From: Acanthosepion esculentum | Lineage: Eukaryota; Mollusca; Cephalopoda; Sepiida; Sepiidae | Direction of reading: 5' to 3' | Assembly: GCA_964036315.1 (NCBI GenBank) | Contig: OZ038500.1 | Coordinates: forward strand, 60,563,446 to 60,627,445 | Length of the DNA: 64,000 bases | Shown: one piece after another, positions 48,100-58,680 of the stretch | How the letters are laid out: each line of letters opens with the position of its first letter | How positions within the stretch are numbered: the first letter of the stretch is position 1 | Notes under the pieces: model-generated | What the model was told of the DNA's origin: nothing | Database searches by the model: none | Seen by the model: only the letters and a program-made list of their open reading frames with translations | Made by a program: the position numbers and the translations under genes

Positions 48100-48188
48100 T
48101 TGGCAGCAACTTTTCTTTTAAACATGTTGTGTTGAATGTCAAAGACAACATAGTCCTGCATATTTTCTTTTGAATTTTCTCATATTTT

Positions 48189-48375
48189 CTAATGAGACTT
48201 TTTATTTGAAAATTATATTAAAATAAATAATTTCCGTAAAATAACCGGGTCTAATGAGACTTTTTATTTGAAAATTATATTGAAATAAATATTGTCCGTA
48301 AAATAACCAGGTCTAATGAGACTTTTTATTTGAAAATTATATTGAAATAAATATTGTCCGTAAGATAACCGAGTA
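48189..48375 (+). repeat. 62-bp tandem triplication
   Basis: Three copies of 'tctaatgagactttttattt' followed by 'gaaaattatattgaaataaa' and 'taaccgggtc'. Copies two and three are nearly identical. Confidence 0.9.
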
Positions 48376-48402
48376 CTTTCGAACATATATATATATATGC
48401 AT

Positions 48403-48796
48403 ATGTACATTTCATTGAATACGACAGAGAAGGTGCTTTGATAATTTTTTAAAATACAATTTCTGATGTGATCCAATTATTTTTTTTTCTTTTCGGATGA
48501 TAAATTATATAAAAACTCTCCAATTGTTATTTTTAACCAAGCGCTTTCGGCTAGACATTTAGCCATTTTCAAGGTTGAAAAATATTAACTGTTAACACGA
48601 AATAGATTGTTGTATGTATGTATTTATATAATGTTTTCATTTACAAAACACGGTGAAGATATTGTGTCCATGTTTATAGTTGATACAAAAACCTCATTAG
48701 ATCACATGAGAAATTGTGTAAAATACTAAATGAAAGTACTTTGTCTGCCGTATTCAATGAAACGTGCATGAAAGAAGGATTGCTACCTAAATGCAC

Positions 48797-48802
<6 letters not shown>
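48403..48802 (-). mobile_element. Second PLE family, short foldback copy
   Basis: Tail sequence at 48403-48480 (minus) and again inverted at 48700-48800 ('gaaagtactttgtctgccg', 'gaaggattgctacctaaatg') bracket a middle with an HHR-like motif. It has no GIY-YIG coding part. The right end meets (TA)n at 48803. It has the same plan as 26378-26975 with the coding part removed. Confidence 0.75.
48535..48576 (-). ncRNA. Degenerate hammerhead-like motif of PLE family 2
   Basis: Minus strand: AACC, TTGAAAA, GGCTA/TAGCC, GAAA, AGCGCT, T, GGTT. Stem I is AACC/GGTT here and ATCC/GGAT at 26499-26540, a paired change that keeps base pairing. The core has the same two departures from CUGANGA as the other copies. 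Confidence 0.55.
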
Positions 48803-48845
<43 letters not shown>

Positions 48846-48865
48846 TAAGAGAGAGAGAGAAAGAG
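48803..48865. repeat. (TA)n(GA)n microsatellite
   Basis: TA units then GA-rich sequence. Confidence 0.95.
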
Positions 48866-48954
48866 AGCCAATATATTAATTAAGTTTTCGCGCCAATATA
48901 TTAAGTATTTTAGAAAGAGGGGAAGAAACCATTGTAACTATTATGTGGAGACAA

Positions 48955-49345
48955 TTTTGGACTCTATAGAGAGTGGAACGAGAACGTTTGGTGGTTCCTG
49001 TCCATATATGGCAGCACTGCCCCATTTTTTAGTCTGGTCTGGCTCTTGTAGAGTTAGCAGGATAAGTGAGCTATTTGTTGGAGCGGCACAGAGAACCGCC
49101 CGTTTTCCCAGCATCTTTAGCGATAGATCGTATATACGAGTTCCACGTTAGGCCTGGCTTGAGTATATACCTCAGCAGACGCTCAAGGCACGCCCCACCC
49201 CCACGAGAATTGGTGAAAGTTATGGGTACGATCGATGAGGGTAGGTCACTAGTTTGGTTTTGGAGTCATTGAATGTGACCAAACAGTTTTCCCCCACTGA
49301 GTTGCTAGATATGGGTCAGAAAAGAGATCAGCTGCCAAGCTCTGG
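48955..49345 (-). pseudogene. LINE family 1 coding remnant
   Basis: Minus strand pieces: LFGHIQ/NCLVTFNDSKTKLVTYPH, then YILKPGLTWNSYIRSIAKDA, GKTGGSLCRSNK and CCHIWTGTTKRSRSTLYRVQ. These match the region after the RT palm (LVTFNxSKTK, LxWxxYIxSIAKxA, CxHIWxGAP) of CR1/Jockey-type LINEs. At least three frame changes are needed. Confidence 0.7.
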
Positions 49346-49885
49346 TTATCGAGGATTTTAGAGGTGCACCCTGTTAATATTTAGTCATTGTGTATCATAC
49401 GCATACATAATTTTAATGTTTAAATGTCTATAGAAAGGGCGAATTATACAGAAATAAGTATGGTAAGATTGCGCTGAATGCGGTCAAATGTTAAAAAATT
49501 CGCGGAAGTATATTGTTTATTTTTTTCGCCAATATTACAAGTGAAGACAGCTGTCAGACGGAATTATTTATTTAAAATCTTATGATTTACGGACATTAAT
49601 TAGTTATCGATTATTGATCTCTGAGCCTTGACGATGGAATTAGTAAAATAATGTCTGCTACATCTTTTCAGCATGTCAACATTCGACGTGAAAGAAAAAA
49701 CTACGGATTAACGAAGGATTTTTTCATGAATATAAATTCCAGTATAAATAGCTTTGTTGTTAATATGTTGGTTTTGTCAGAGAAGACATGGTAGACAATG
49801 CATTAAAATTATGGAGAGTTTTATACAAAAAATATATATGAAGATTCTGAGGTATATACAATTTGACAAAATGTTTGAATTTTCA
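49346..49885. other. Unassigned AT-rich DNA
   Basis: I see no recognisable feature. Confidence 0.4.
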
Positions 49886-49902
49886 TATATATATATATAT
49901 CA

Positions 49903-50265
49903 ATTATGTGGTGCGGGTTAAATTTATATTACGCGAATCATTCATACGAAAAGCAGATAATGAAGTTAATGATATGGCAAGAATCACTCTCGCAAACAAT
50001 TTTTAATAATAAAATACATTAACCTCGAACCCGTTAATGAATGGTATGATTTTTCTTTATGAATTTATAATTTTATTAAAAAATTTATAAGTTTATAAAA
50101 ACAAAAAGAGCTGATAAAACCGGAATTTATAAAGAAGGATCATACCATTCATTAACGGATTCGAGGTTAATGTATTTTATTATTAAAAATTGTTTGCGAG
50201 AGTGATTCTTGCCATATCATTAACTTCATTATTTGCTTTTCGTATGAATGATTCGCGTAATATAT
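49903..50265. mobile_element. Foldback element, family D, compact copy
   Basis: Arms 49925-50067 and 50123-50265 are almost perfect inverted copies ('gcgaatcattcatacgaaaa', 'gcaagaatcactctcgcaaa', 'ttaatgaatggtatgat') around about 55 bp. (TA)n borders both sides. The left side has 20 extra bases ('tatgtggtgcgggtt') also found at 27849-27863 in the longer copy. Confidence 0.85.
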
Positions 50266-50284
50266 ATATATATATATATATATA

Positions 50285-51569
50285 TTAGGTCATCCCATAA
50301 GTTCTGTCCGAATTTTAACTTTTTGTTAAAATGAACGAAATTTAAAGAGTATTTTATAATGTCTAATGGAGCTGAACATTATTTTTATGTTTAGATCCAT
50401 TTAAACTGATCAAATTTTATTTCAGACAACAATAAAATTAAATTTTGTTTGATTAAAACCCTGCTAACATGGAAGTACCCAAGAATCATTTGAGGCACAT
50501 AATGCTTTATGAGTTCAAGTAAGGAAACTCAGCAGCCGAAGCGGCTAGAAACATTCACTCAGTTTATGGAAAGGAATGTGTGAATGAAAGAACTTGCAGA
50601 AGATGGTTTGCAAAATTCAGAGGTGGAGATTTCACCCTTGAAGATGAAGATCGAACCGGACGTCCAGTTGAGTTTGATGAAAAGCTTCTTGAAGCAGCCC
50701 TTGAAGAAAATCCTGCTTTATCTGTTGAGGAATTGGCAGTGGTTCTCAGTTCAAACCGTACAACTGTTCATCGTCATCTTCAACAACTTGGAAAAGTTCC
50801 TAAACTTGGAAAATGGGTGCCTCATGAATTGTCTGAAAACAACCTCAAATCCCGAGTTGACATCTGCTCTTCTCTCCATTCCCGCCAACTTGTTTCACAT
50901 TTTTTGGATAGACTTGTGACTGGCGACGAAAAATGGATCTTTTATCGAAATGTTAAGCGTCGTAGACAGTGGATTGGTAAAGGGGAAGGACCCCAGCCAC
51001 AGCCGAGAAGGGAACTTCATGGGCAAAAGGTTCTTCTTTCAATCTGGTGGGATTGCCAAGGAATAATCCACTTTGAATTCTTACCACCTAATGCAACAAT
51101 TAATGCTCAAATATACTGTCAGCAATTAGAGCTTTTGAACCAAGCTTTGAGGAAAAAAAGACCTGCTCAAGTGAATCGAAAACAGGTGATGTTTCATCAG
51201 GACAATGCGCGACCACACAGCAAGAATCACGTCACAAAAGATCGAAGAACTTGGTTGGGAGAACATTTCTCATCCACCTTATTCTCCCGACCTTGCTCCT
51301 TCAGATTACCATTTGTTTCGTAGCTTACAGAATAATTTGGAAGAAACAGCTTTTGTAACACAGGAAGAGGTTAAAACTGACATTTGTGAGTTCTTCGAAT
51401 CAAAGCCAAAAGAATTTTACAGTAATGGAATTAGTAAGCTTGTTGATAGATGGAAGGAAGTCATAGATAATCAGGAAAAATACATTGCTGATTGAATTTT
51501 TAATTAAATGTAACATTTGGTCACTTGTGCAAAATTCAAAATTCGAACAGAACTTATGGGATGACCTGA
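50285..51569 (+). mobile_element. Nearly full-length mariner transposon
   Basis: 1285 bp with inverted ends: left 'ttaggtcatcccataagttc' then 'tgtccgaatttt', right 'aattcgaacagaactt' then 'atgggatgacctga'. TA duplications sit at 50283-50284 and 51570-51571. Both flanks then continue as (TA)n, so it landed in a TA microsatellite. Length and termini fit a complete mariner. Confidence 0.93.
50469..51495 (+). pseudogene. Mariner transposase with two disabling lesions
   Basis: Mariner transposases cut and paste DNA with a DD34D triad. From ATG 50469 (MEVPKNHLRHIMLYEFK) a TAA stops the frame at codon 18 (50520). Reading on, the HTH region (CRRWFAKFRGGDFTLEDEDR, then GRPVEFDEKLLEA) and an HTH 2 (SSNRTTVHRHLQQLGKV) are intact. 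The catalytic blocks are VTGDEKWIFY (D1), HQDNARPH (D2) and, after a 2-base loss in an AC run near 51216, YSPDLAPSDYHLF (D3). It ends DNQEKYIAD, stop 51493. About 343 codons in total, the usual size. All three Asp are present. Confidence 0.92.
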
Positions 51570-51571
51570 TA

Positions 51572-51591
51572 TATATATATATATATATATG

Positions 51592-51663
<72 letters not shown>
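51572..51663. repeat. (TA)n microsatellite
   Basis: TA tract with one GTATG break between the mariner and the PLE tail. Confidence 0.95.
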
Positions 51664-51666
<3 letters not shown>

Positions 51667-51845
51667 TTCCTTAAAAACGACTGACAAGTTGCTTTTATTT
51701 AGTTTTTTATATAATTTCTCGTGCGATCTAATAATGTTTTTCCTTTCAGATGATAAATTATATAAAAACTGTCCGAATGTTCTTTTTATCCGAGCGCTTT
51801 CGGCTATACATTTAGCCATTTTCAAGTATTATATTTCAACTGTTA
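51664..51845 (-). mobile_element. Second PLE family, 3' end fragment
   Basis: Minus strand tail and HHR-like region (51788-51829: TTGAAAA, GGCTA/TAGCC, GAAAGCGCT, C, GGAT) closely match 26378-26545. Stem I here has one mismatch (ATAC with GGAT). It joins directly to SINE A sequence at about 51850. Confidence 0.75.
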
Positions 51846-52080
51846 GCATTAGAAATAGCTCAATAAACATGGCACATGTAACTAGAAAAGTCTACCCCAG
51901 TGAGGGAAATAAAGGGTTCAGTTCGAAATTACAACCACATGAAGAAGGCCGGGGTGTACAAAGGCCGAAACGTTGTAATAAATATGGCGACAAAGATGAG
52001 AACAATAGTCTGAATAATGTAAATAGTGTACATAATACATCACCTCAGAAATATAGACAGATACCGAAAAATGGGACAAT
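51846..52080 (+). mobile_element. SINE family A, 5'-truncated copy
   Basis: Starts within the body ('aacatggcacatgtaactag'), carries ATGAAGA (mutated CTGAAGA, 51934 on), GGCCGGGGTGTACAAAGGCC stem II, GAAACGTTGTAATAAATATGG and the tail to 'aaatatagacagata'. No tRNA-like part. Confidence 0.75.
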
Positions 52081-52229
52081 TCAATAAACTGGTGAAATTA
52101 CTTTGTCATTTTTCATATTACATTAAACATTGTCGACCATTTATGCAGTCATTGTAAAATATAAATTTGCTTTATTTTCTGGATTAACTAATAAAGAGCC
52201 TATACCGTTCTGTTCAATTATCGGCTGTT

Positions 52230-53290
52230 ATCTTTCAACTATGGTATGCTATGATTGATAAAGTACGTCACAAAGAATTTCTGGAAGTGTTAGGTTACCG
52301 TGACATATTTAGGCAGGTTATTAGAATAATCCAGAAACTATATTGGAACCAAACCGCCTGTATACGAATAGAAAATGAATTAAGCAAATATACAGAAATA
52401 GAAAAGGGTACAAGGATGTGTTTTCCCACCGGATTTCAACTTATACGGGGAGGCCATTTTAAGAGTATTATAATTTCCACCAGGATTTATTATTTGCAGT
52501 CACAATCTTAACAACAAGAGATACGCAGATGATACAGTGATGAACGCATACACAGAACAGAAACTACAAAAACTCCTATAGAAAAGCGAAAAGAATGTAA
52601 TAAACATCAAGTGTAAGAAAACATCATTTTGTCAGTAAAAGGAACGGATTAACAGGCAAATTAAAAATTGGAGATGTCAAAATCCAACAAGTACAGCAAT
52701 TTAAATATCTGGGAAGTGTTTTAACAGACGACATAATGTGCAAGATTGAAATCCGTAAGTGCTTTTGGATAGCGAAAAATGGATCCCAAAATATTATCAA
52801 AATATTAAGAAACGAGGAAATTTCATTAAAAAAATGGGTACTAAATTTTATACAATATCACTCCTCCAATATGGTAGTGAATACACGACCGTCTCCGCTC
52901 AGATGAAGAAGAGACTTGAAGGAAAAGAAATATGGTTCTACAGAAGGATGTTGAGAATACTATGAACTGAACATGTGAGCAACGACGAAGTTTATGAGAA
53001 AATGGAAACAAAAGGACACTTATCAGAAAGAGACAGCTGAAATTTCTAGGACACATAATAAGGAAAGTGGGCTTGCAAAATCTGACACTCTCAGGACATA
53101 TTAAAAGCAAGAATGGCAGAGGAAAACAGCGTATAACCTACCTAACGAGCTTATGTCAATGGATGGCAGATTTGATTTAGAAAAAAAAGAACACACATGT
53201 CTACAAATGATAAGCTCTTGGAGAGCATCATGGTTGCCTATGTCCTGAAGGGACTCAGCACATTGAAGAAGACCAACAACAATTGGTAAA
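52230..53290 (+). pseudogene. LINE reverse transcriptase remnant, family 3, with YADD
   Basis: Plus strand: IDKVRHKEFLEVLGYRDIFR (RT domain), LYWNQTACIRIENELSKYTE, a frameshift, CVFPPDFNLYGEAILR, then RYADDTVMNAYTEQ (catalytic YADD at 52522-52533), KIGDVKIQQVQQFKYLGSVL, LQYGSE, and WFYRRMLRIL with TEHVSNDEVYEKM. This is the classic order of RTE-like/craniofacial-development-protein-2-like LINEs. Frameshifts and stops break it. The endonuclease half is missing. Confidence 0.8.
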
Positions 53291-53329
53291 ATTTGGGGGT
53301 ACTATTTAGTTTAAATATATATTTACAGG

Positions 53330-53505
53330 ATATATTGAAGACAAGAAGGAAAGAGGAAAGCAGCGTATAATTTACCTGCTGAGCCTGTGAAAATAGATAT
53401 GCAGACTAGGGTTTAGGAGTCATAAAAACTACAAAGACGGGAAATTGTGGAGAACATTGACCGCCAACGTCCTAAAGGTATACGGCTCATAGAAGAAGAA
53501 TAAAA
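53330..53505 (+). pseudogene. LINE family 3, second 3' fragment
   Basis: 'gacaagaaggaaagaggaaa' and 'cagcgtataatttacctgct' repeat, in diverged form, 53105-53150 just upstream. A short tandem duplication of the LINE 3' end is the simplest reading. Confidence 0.55.
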
Positions 53506-53797
53506 TCATTCAAAAATATTCATCCTTCCATAATCCCCAAACTTGATAACTTTTTCCCCCAAAGTCTCACTCCGAGTAACCTTTCAGCTTTTCAAGGGAA
53601 TATTTTTTCAGTGATAATATCCCACAATCAGCGAAATAAAACAGAATCTATACGTGCAATACCAAGTGAATAGGAGCAGCGAACGTTGCTAATCTACAAC
53701 GGAATATGTCCTCTAACATTATTCTGGCTGAAAATTACGTCTAGCCATTCGTAAAAGCAAAAATCTTTTACACTTAGCGTTGTTGGGTTAAAAAATC
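53506..53797. other. Unassigned sequence
   Basis: I see nothing recognisable. Confidence 0.4.
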
Positions 53798-54060
53798 TTA
53801 TATATAAAGTACAGTGAGTGTATGTGTGTTTGTGCGTGTGTGTGCCCAGGAAACTCCTCCGCTCCCACTGGTCCGATTTCAATGATTCATAGCTCTTTGA
53901 AAAGCCTTAGAAAGGTAGTCAGAGAGAACGATTTTCGTTGAGCTCAGATTCAGGGTTGCCGGATTATGCGAGGTTAAAAATATATATTAATTTATTATAC
54001 TAGTTATTATTGTTGCTTTCATGGTTCAAAGGAAGTAACTCTTATTTTACTTTTGTATCC
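53798..54060 (+). mobile_element. Possible Helitron-like 5' region
   Basis: 'tcttatatataaagtacagt' is followed by a (TG)-rich stretch, then 'ctggtccgatttcaatga'. Invertebrate Helitron 5' ends often begin TC with a 'tatataaaa' block and a 'ccgatttc' phrase. The terminal hairpin and CTRR end were not found, so this is tentative. Confidence 0.3.
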
Positions 54061-54064
54061 AAAA

Positions 54065-54365
54065 TTTCAGTGCACGTTTTATTATAAACTAGCTTAAAAG
54101 CTGCCTTATCGGGAGGCATTTAAGCAAGCTCCTGTGGAGGACTCTTGGTTTGGCCATCATCAAAATAGCTAGGGAGGAGTAGATGCAATAGGCATCAATA
54201 AACTACAGAAGAACTCAATTTTTGATCTCTGCATTTAAGTATTGAATTAATGTTTAAGCTAACCTTTTAAAAGTTCATCGATAATTATTCTGCTGCCACT
54301 TAAAGACGATTTGGTGGAGGTTAGTCCTTATTTTCCGTACAAACAATAATTTTTATTTCATGGGT
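54065..54365 (+). repeat. Interspersed repeat shared with 11335-11590
   Basis: 'caataaactacagaagaac', 'ctctgcatttaa' and 'ccttattttccgt' occur in the same order as at 11.4-11.6 kb. Confidence 0.7.
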
Positions 54366-54579
54366 CACAGAACAGGGGACTAATTATAAGATGAAATTAA
54401 TATAGTTTAAGATGGGAAAACAGACATTAGAATTAGTTATACATTCAACATTTAAAGAGTTAGAGAAATATAGTAGCTAATTAATTAAAACATATATTAT
54501 GGAATCTATATCAATAAATGCAAAACTGGAAATCAATTCTCTCGGGAAGTCTGCGATGAAAACGCTACAGCTCTACTTT

Positions 54580-55200
54580 ATATTAATTTATACGTAGTAC
54601 TTACTGTCTCCCCACTGATACGAGATGTGACGCAAGATCCTTTTTTTTAAGGTGCGGAACCGAGCGCGAACAAAAATTGCCCGCAGCCAACGCAACCGTC
54701 GATTGCGCTGGCCTCGGTGCGAGCACCGATCCCCTTCTCTGGTGCAATGAGACGTAGCTGTTCCCCAAGACTGGGCACCTCTCAGTATAATTTTCCTCAG
54801 TTGACATTCTGTCCTTTGTAGCCCCTGAGCGCACTCTACTCAAAGACAGAGACGCAACTGAGAGATGATAAAGAGATGTGATACAAATTCCTCGAAAGTA
54901 ATTTGTATTTATTCAACCACCCATGAGGTCAGACTGTGATACAAGGTCGGTTTAATGTGGGGATCCTGAGCGCGTACAACCGGGCAAGGAACAGAAATTC
55001 TCCGCGCCCCGCAACCGACGTTTGCGCTGGCCTCGGTGTGTGCATCGATCGTTCTCTCTAGTGCAATGAGAAGGTGCGGCCACGGGCAGCTGTTCCTCAG
55101 GGCCGGCAGCTCTCAGTATAATTTTTCTCAGTTGCGACTGAGTGCACTCTGCCCAAAGACAGAACTGAGAGATGATAAATAGATGTGTCACAAACCGGCA
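54580..55200. repeat. GC-richer tandem duplication, unit about 305 bp
   Basis: Copies at 54640-54870 and 54945-55195 share 'ttgcgctggcctcggtg', 'gtgcaatgaga', 'cctctcagtataatttt' and 'actgagagatgataaa'. It stands out in base composition from its AT-rich surroundings. No reading frame is conserved between the copies. An LTR pair or a satellite are possible; I cannot choose. Confidence 0.75.
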
Positions 55201-55520
55201 TCTATTTGTAAAACTTTACTTAATTATAACAAGCCAATTTATGAACGAAATGTTCATTTAATTATTTCTTTCAAAGATTTAAATACTTTGTGAAGCGATA
55301 GCGAGCGGCCTAAGCATGCTAGTTATAAATGAATATGGAACGTTCGCCGTCGTTGCTTTAATCTCACTGCATTTAGTTCTTTGGTTCGATCGCAATATGA
55401 TAGGTTTAGAAGATGCAGTTGTTTTTATCCCATATAAAGAACTAAGGGGATCCAGAGAATCTCAGAGTTTTTTGTCAAATATAAGGAATTTCGACTTATG
55501 TGACAACAAAATCTTATTAA
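55201..55520. other. Unassigned sequence
   Basis: A 100-codon plus frame (55316-55618) begins here and runs into SINE A sequence. Not recognised. Confidence 0.35.
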
Positions 55521-55860
55521 AAATTATTTCCATTTTCCTCATCATTTTTATCACAACGTTTCGGCCCTTGTACCATCCGGCTTTCGTCAGGTGTTTAAAA
55601 TTTTACAGGGAATTCTGAACTAAATAATTTTTATCTCACTGGTTAGACTGTCCTCATTCAACTGGCCATGTCTAATTCTTGTTTTTACTACTGTTCAGTT
55701 CTTGCTCACCCAGTTTCCGCTCTGTCCAACTACACACTGTCCGACCCCGGTATTGAAATTCAACATTACTGTATCATCAAATTCACGAACCAACGCCTTG
55801 ATCCACCAACCAACGCTTTGATCAGCTTTGATCCGTAGGGCAATTCTGTGTAGAAAACTT
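55521..55860 (-). mobile_element. SINE family A, diverged copy
   Basis: Minus strand: tRNA-like scrap near 55800, body, then CTGACGA, AGCCGGATGGTACAAGGGC, CGAAACGTTGTGATAAA near 55600-55548. Here stem I is CAC/GTG and pairs. Core base 8 is still G, so this ribozyme is one of the better family A versions despite the decayed body. Confidence 0.65.
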
Positions 55861-56605
55861 GGAGCCTTAAACCTAATCTGATGCTTGCTGGTAACTGCAG
55901 CGGATGCTGCTTGCTATGCTTGACTGCACTCACAGAAACTTTTCTGTTTTTTTTTTGTTTTTTTTACAGTTGGTGTTATTTACATTTCTTTCTTTCTTTC
56001 TTTCTAATTGAAGATTTTTACAGCTTTTCGTGAAGATCAATGTAGCCACGGTAAAATTATGGCTTGTCTGTGGGGAAAACATTAGGCCGACGGCGACCGC
56101 CACAGAGAGCTAACGCTTCACAATGTGGGAATGGAAAAAAAAAGGATTATTTTCCCCGTTACTTTCGTGTTCAAAGCGGATTTTCTTTTTGTCAGTCTAC
56201 CTTGCTAGTTAACTCTATTCGTGAGGAAGCGATAAAAGAGATAGATCCATGCCGTTCCCCAAGGCAACGAGATCACATGCAGCCGGAATTTTTATGTCAG
56301 CTCGCAAATTTCATTTCCTTCGTGATTAATTGCTAATCCAACAGCGTCTCTCCAGGTTTCGTACCTGCACGAAAAAAGATTCTCTTTATTTTATTATGGA
56401 AAAATATAAATTGATTGTATTCCTTGCATGATCGTGCAAGTCGCGTGTTAAACTTCATGTTACGCTGAACAGACGGTAAGTTCTTCAGAAATCGCCGTCT
56501 CGATCCTGCTGGGAGATGTTTTTTTTTTTTTCCGCCAACTGCTTCCTGTGAATTTAAAAGCATTCAAGGGATAATTCCTGCGGTCAAAGATGATATCAAG
56601 ATATA
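55861..56605. other. Unassigned sequence
   Basis: Contains T-runs and a (TTTC)n at 55986-56003. A 90-codon plus frame (56064-56336) and a 76-codon minus frame are not recognised. Confidence 0.35.
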
Positions 56606-56682
56606 TTAGGTTGGTGCAAAAATAATGTCGTTTTCTCACATGAAGTTGAACGTCAAAAAACATTATTTTTGCACCAACCTAA
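56606..56682. mobile_element. MADE1-like mariner MITE (77 bp)
   Basis: Inverted ends 'ttaggttggtgcaaaaataa' and 'ttatttttgcaccaacctaa' with TA on both sides. This terminus is shared with Hsmar1/MADE1-type (cecropia) mariners. The element is a near-continuous hairpin with a short loop. Confidence 0.92.
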
Positions 56683-56689
56683 TAAAATT

Positions 56690-57230
56690 TGTGTAAAAAC
56701 ATCCCTTTCGTGTTACATGTGCTATCCCTCTATTTTGTTGCGACTGTTGAATGTCTTCAAGTCATATAGATCTTATTATTTGGTAAAGTTTCTTATTTGT
56801 GATTCCTCAGCACCGATCAATAAGATCTGATGAAGGGTTGTCTTCCTTAATATCTGAATGATTAATTCTATTGAAGCCATTTTAACAATGAATCAGAGAA
56901 AAGGGTTGGATAGAACTGATAGTTTAGACATTTCTGAATGTGTTGGAAGCCGTGCTTGAGATCCATATGAGAGTCTAGATCTGGCGAGATAATTTAAGAA
57001 CATGATTTGAGTCCTTAGGTTTAATTTTATTTGTACTATCTTGCAGTATTGGAGAAAATGTGTCATGGAACAGACACTATTTTCAAGCATTTTTAGGTAG
57101 ATAATCAAATCAACAAGTTGAGCAGACGATATAGAATTAGCCAGCCAGCAACTGGGAGGATCAATCTCCATATTCCATCTTAAGTGTTTTGGTGAGAATA
57201 GCCGTTTCCATACAGGAAACATTTTTCGTT
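56690..57230 (-). pseudogene. LINE family 2 fragment, unit 1
   Basis: Minus strand: LRTQIMFLNYLARSRLSYGS, then MSKLSVLSNPFL. It corresponds to the end of an RT domain (conserved 'TKxRLxxSxVxSxLLYG' order). It matches units 2 and 3 downstream, including the shared 3' phrase 'cttcaagtca'. Confidence 0.6.
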
Positions 57231-57399
57231 CATTGACTGAACAGTTAGTGATACTTTGAGTTGAAATTATAAGATCCTTCTTTTAGAACAGTTTTTCAGG
57301 AAATTAGACATCTTAATTTCATTAATTGTTATTACTTTTTCTTCTATTGATAGGAGTTTCCATCCCAACCTTTTGCTTATCGTAGTGTGGACGTCAACA
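57231..57399. other. Spacer between LINE fragments
   Basis: Unassigned, partly resembling other LINE family 2 sequence. Confidence 0.3.
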
Positions 57400-57835
57400 T
57401 CTTGATTATATCATTATTTTCCCTTTTAGTTACAACTGCCATCCATTTTGTGCTGTTAGAAGTCTTCAAGTGATGTACGATGTTTTTGTTATTTGGTACA
57501 GTTCTTTGTGATTCTGTCATGCCAGTCTATAAGGTCTAATGAAGCATTGCCTTCTTTAATACCATTTATTTCATTGGAACCATTTTTAATCATTGATCTA
57601 AGAAAATGGTTGCATATAGCAGATAGTTTAGGCATTACTGAGTGAACTGAATGCCATGCATATCCATGTAAGAGTCTAGATTCGATGAGCCTATTTAAGA
57701 ACACGACTCGAGTTCTTTGGTTAATGTTTTCGTTTTCTAGCATTTTGCAGTGTTGGACAAAAGTAACCATAGAACAGCTTATTCTATGCTCGATTTACTT
57801 ACCTCTTATACTAAATTGCAGTAGACCTACAGGAT
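57400..57835 (-). pseudogene. LINE family 2 fragment, unit 2
   Basis: Longest readable stretch: MLENENINQRTRVVFLNRLI, then ESRLLHGYAWH and VMPKLSAICNHFLRSMIKNG. 93 codons are open (57770-57489). This is an RT C-terminal region. It is followed at once by SINE A sequence. Confidence 0.65.
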
Positions 57836-57985
57836 TTCTATTCGAACTATTGTCCTCACCTTTGTTGTTTTTATCACAACATTTCGGCCGTTTTACCCTT
57901 CGGCCTTCCTCAGCTGTATATTGATCTGGTTAATAATAAGGTTTGTGAATTTGGTGACGTAGTGGTTGTGAGTTCAATATATATA
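57836..57985 (-). mobile_element. SINE family A remnant, unit 2
   Basis: Minus strand: CTGAGGA (57914-57908), AGGCCGAAGGGTAAAACGGCC, GAAATGTTGTGATAAA. The body is largely lost. Confidence 0.6.
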
Positions 57986-58440
57986 TAAAGTAGTGTAGAA
58001 AGTCAACATCTTGTCATTATTTTCTCAAGTTACATGTGCTATCCATTTTAGTTGTTGATGCTGTTGGAAGTCTTCAAGTGATGTGGTTTTTACTATTTGG
58101 TACAGTACTTTGTAATTTTCTAGTGCCAGTCTATAGGGTCTGATAAAGGACAGTCTTCTTTAAGACCTAAAGGATTCATTCACTTGAACCTATTTTTATT
58201 TAGTGATAGGAGAAAACGGTTATATATCACTGATTGTTTAGACATTGTTGAATGAGTTAGATACCATGTACTGCATCCATACAAAAGTCTAGATTTGACG
58301 AGCCTATTTAAGAACATGACTTTAGTTCATTGGTTAATGTTTTGGTTTTCTAGCATTTTGCAGTGTTGGACAAAAGTTACCATAGAACAGCTCATTCTAT
58401 GCTCGATTTACTTACCTCCTATACTAAATTGCAGTAGACC
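57986..58440 (-). pseudogene. LINE family 2 fragment, unit 3
   Basis: Repeats unit 2 closely: 'gcattttgcagtgttggaca', 'catagaacagct' and 'attctatgctcgatttactt' are common to both. So LINE and SINE A together were duplicated as one block. Confidence 0.65.
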
Positions 58441-58680
58441 TACAAGTATTATATACGGAATCAGCTTTGTTTTCATCACAACATTTCGGCCGTTTTACCC
58501 TTCGGCCTTCCACGGGTCTATATCGATCTGGTCAACCTACGGGGAAATAGGCCAGTGGTTAAAAGAGTTGGTTTGTGAATTTAGTGACGTAGTGGGTGTG
58601 AGTTCAATCCTTTCGCCGGGCAGTGTGTAGCTGCACTCAGTGGAAACGTGCGAGTGATAACTTAACAGTACTAAATAAAA
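58441..58680 (-). mobile_element. SINE family A remnant, unit 3
   Basis: Minus strand ribozyme region (GGCCGAAGGGTAAAACGGCC, GAAATGTTGTGA) near 58508-58472. On the plus strand, 'ggccagtggttaaaagagtt' and 'gtgagttcaatcc' resemble A and B boxes in the opposite orientation. That would be a second SINE head on the other strand, or chance. Confidence 0.5.

Noticed and set aside
53798..54060. Definite Helitron
   Set aside because: Only a 5'-like phrase is seen. The 3' hairpin, CTRR end and Rep/helicase coding are absent, so it was left as a low-confidence call.
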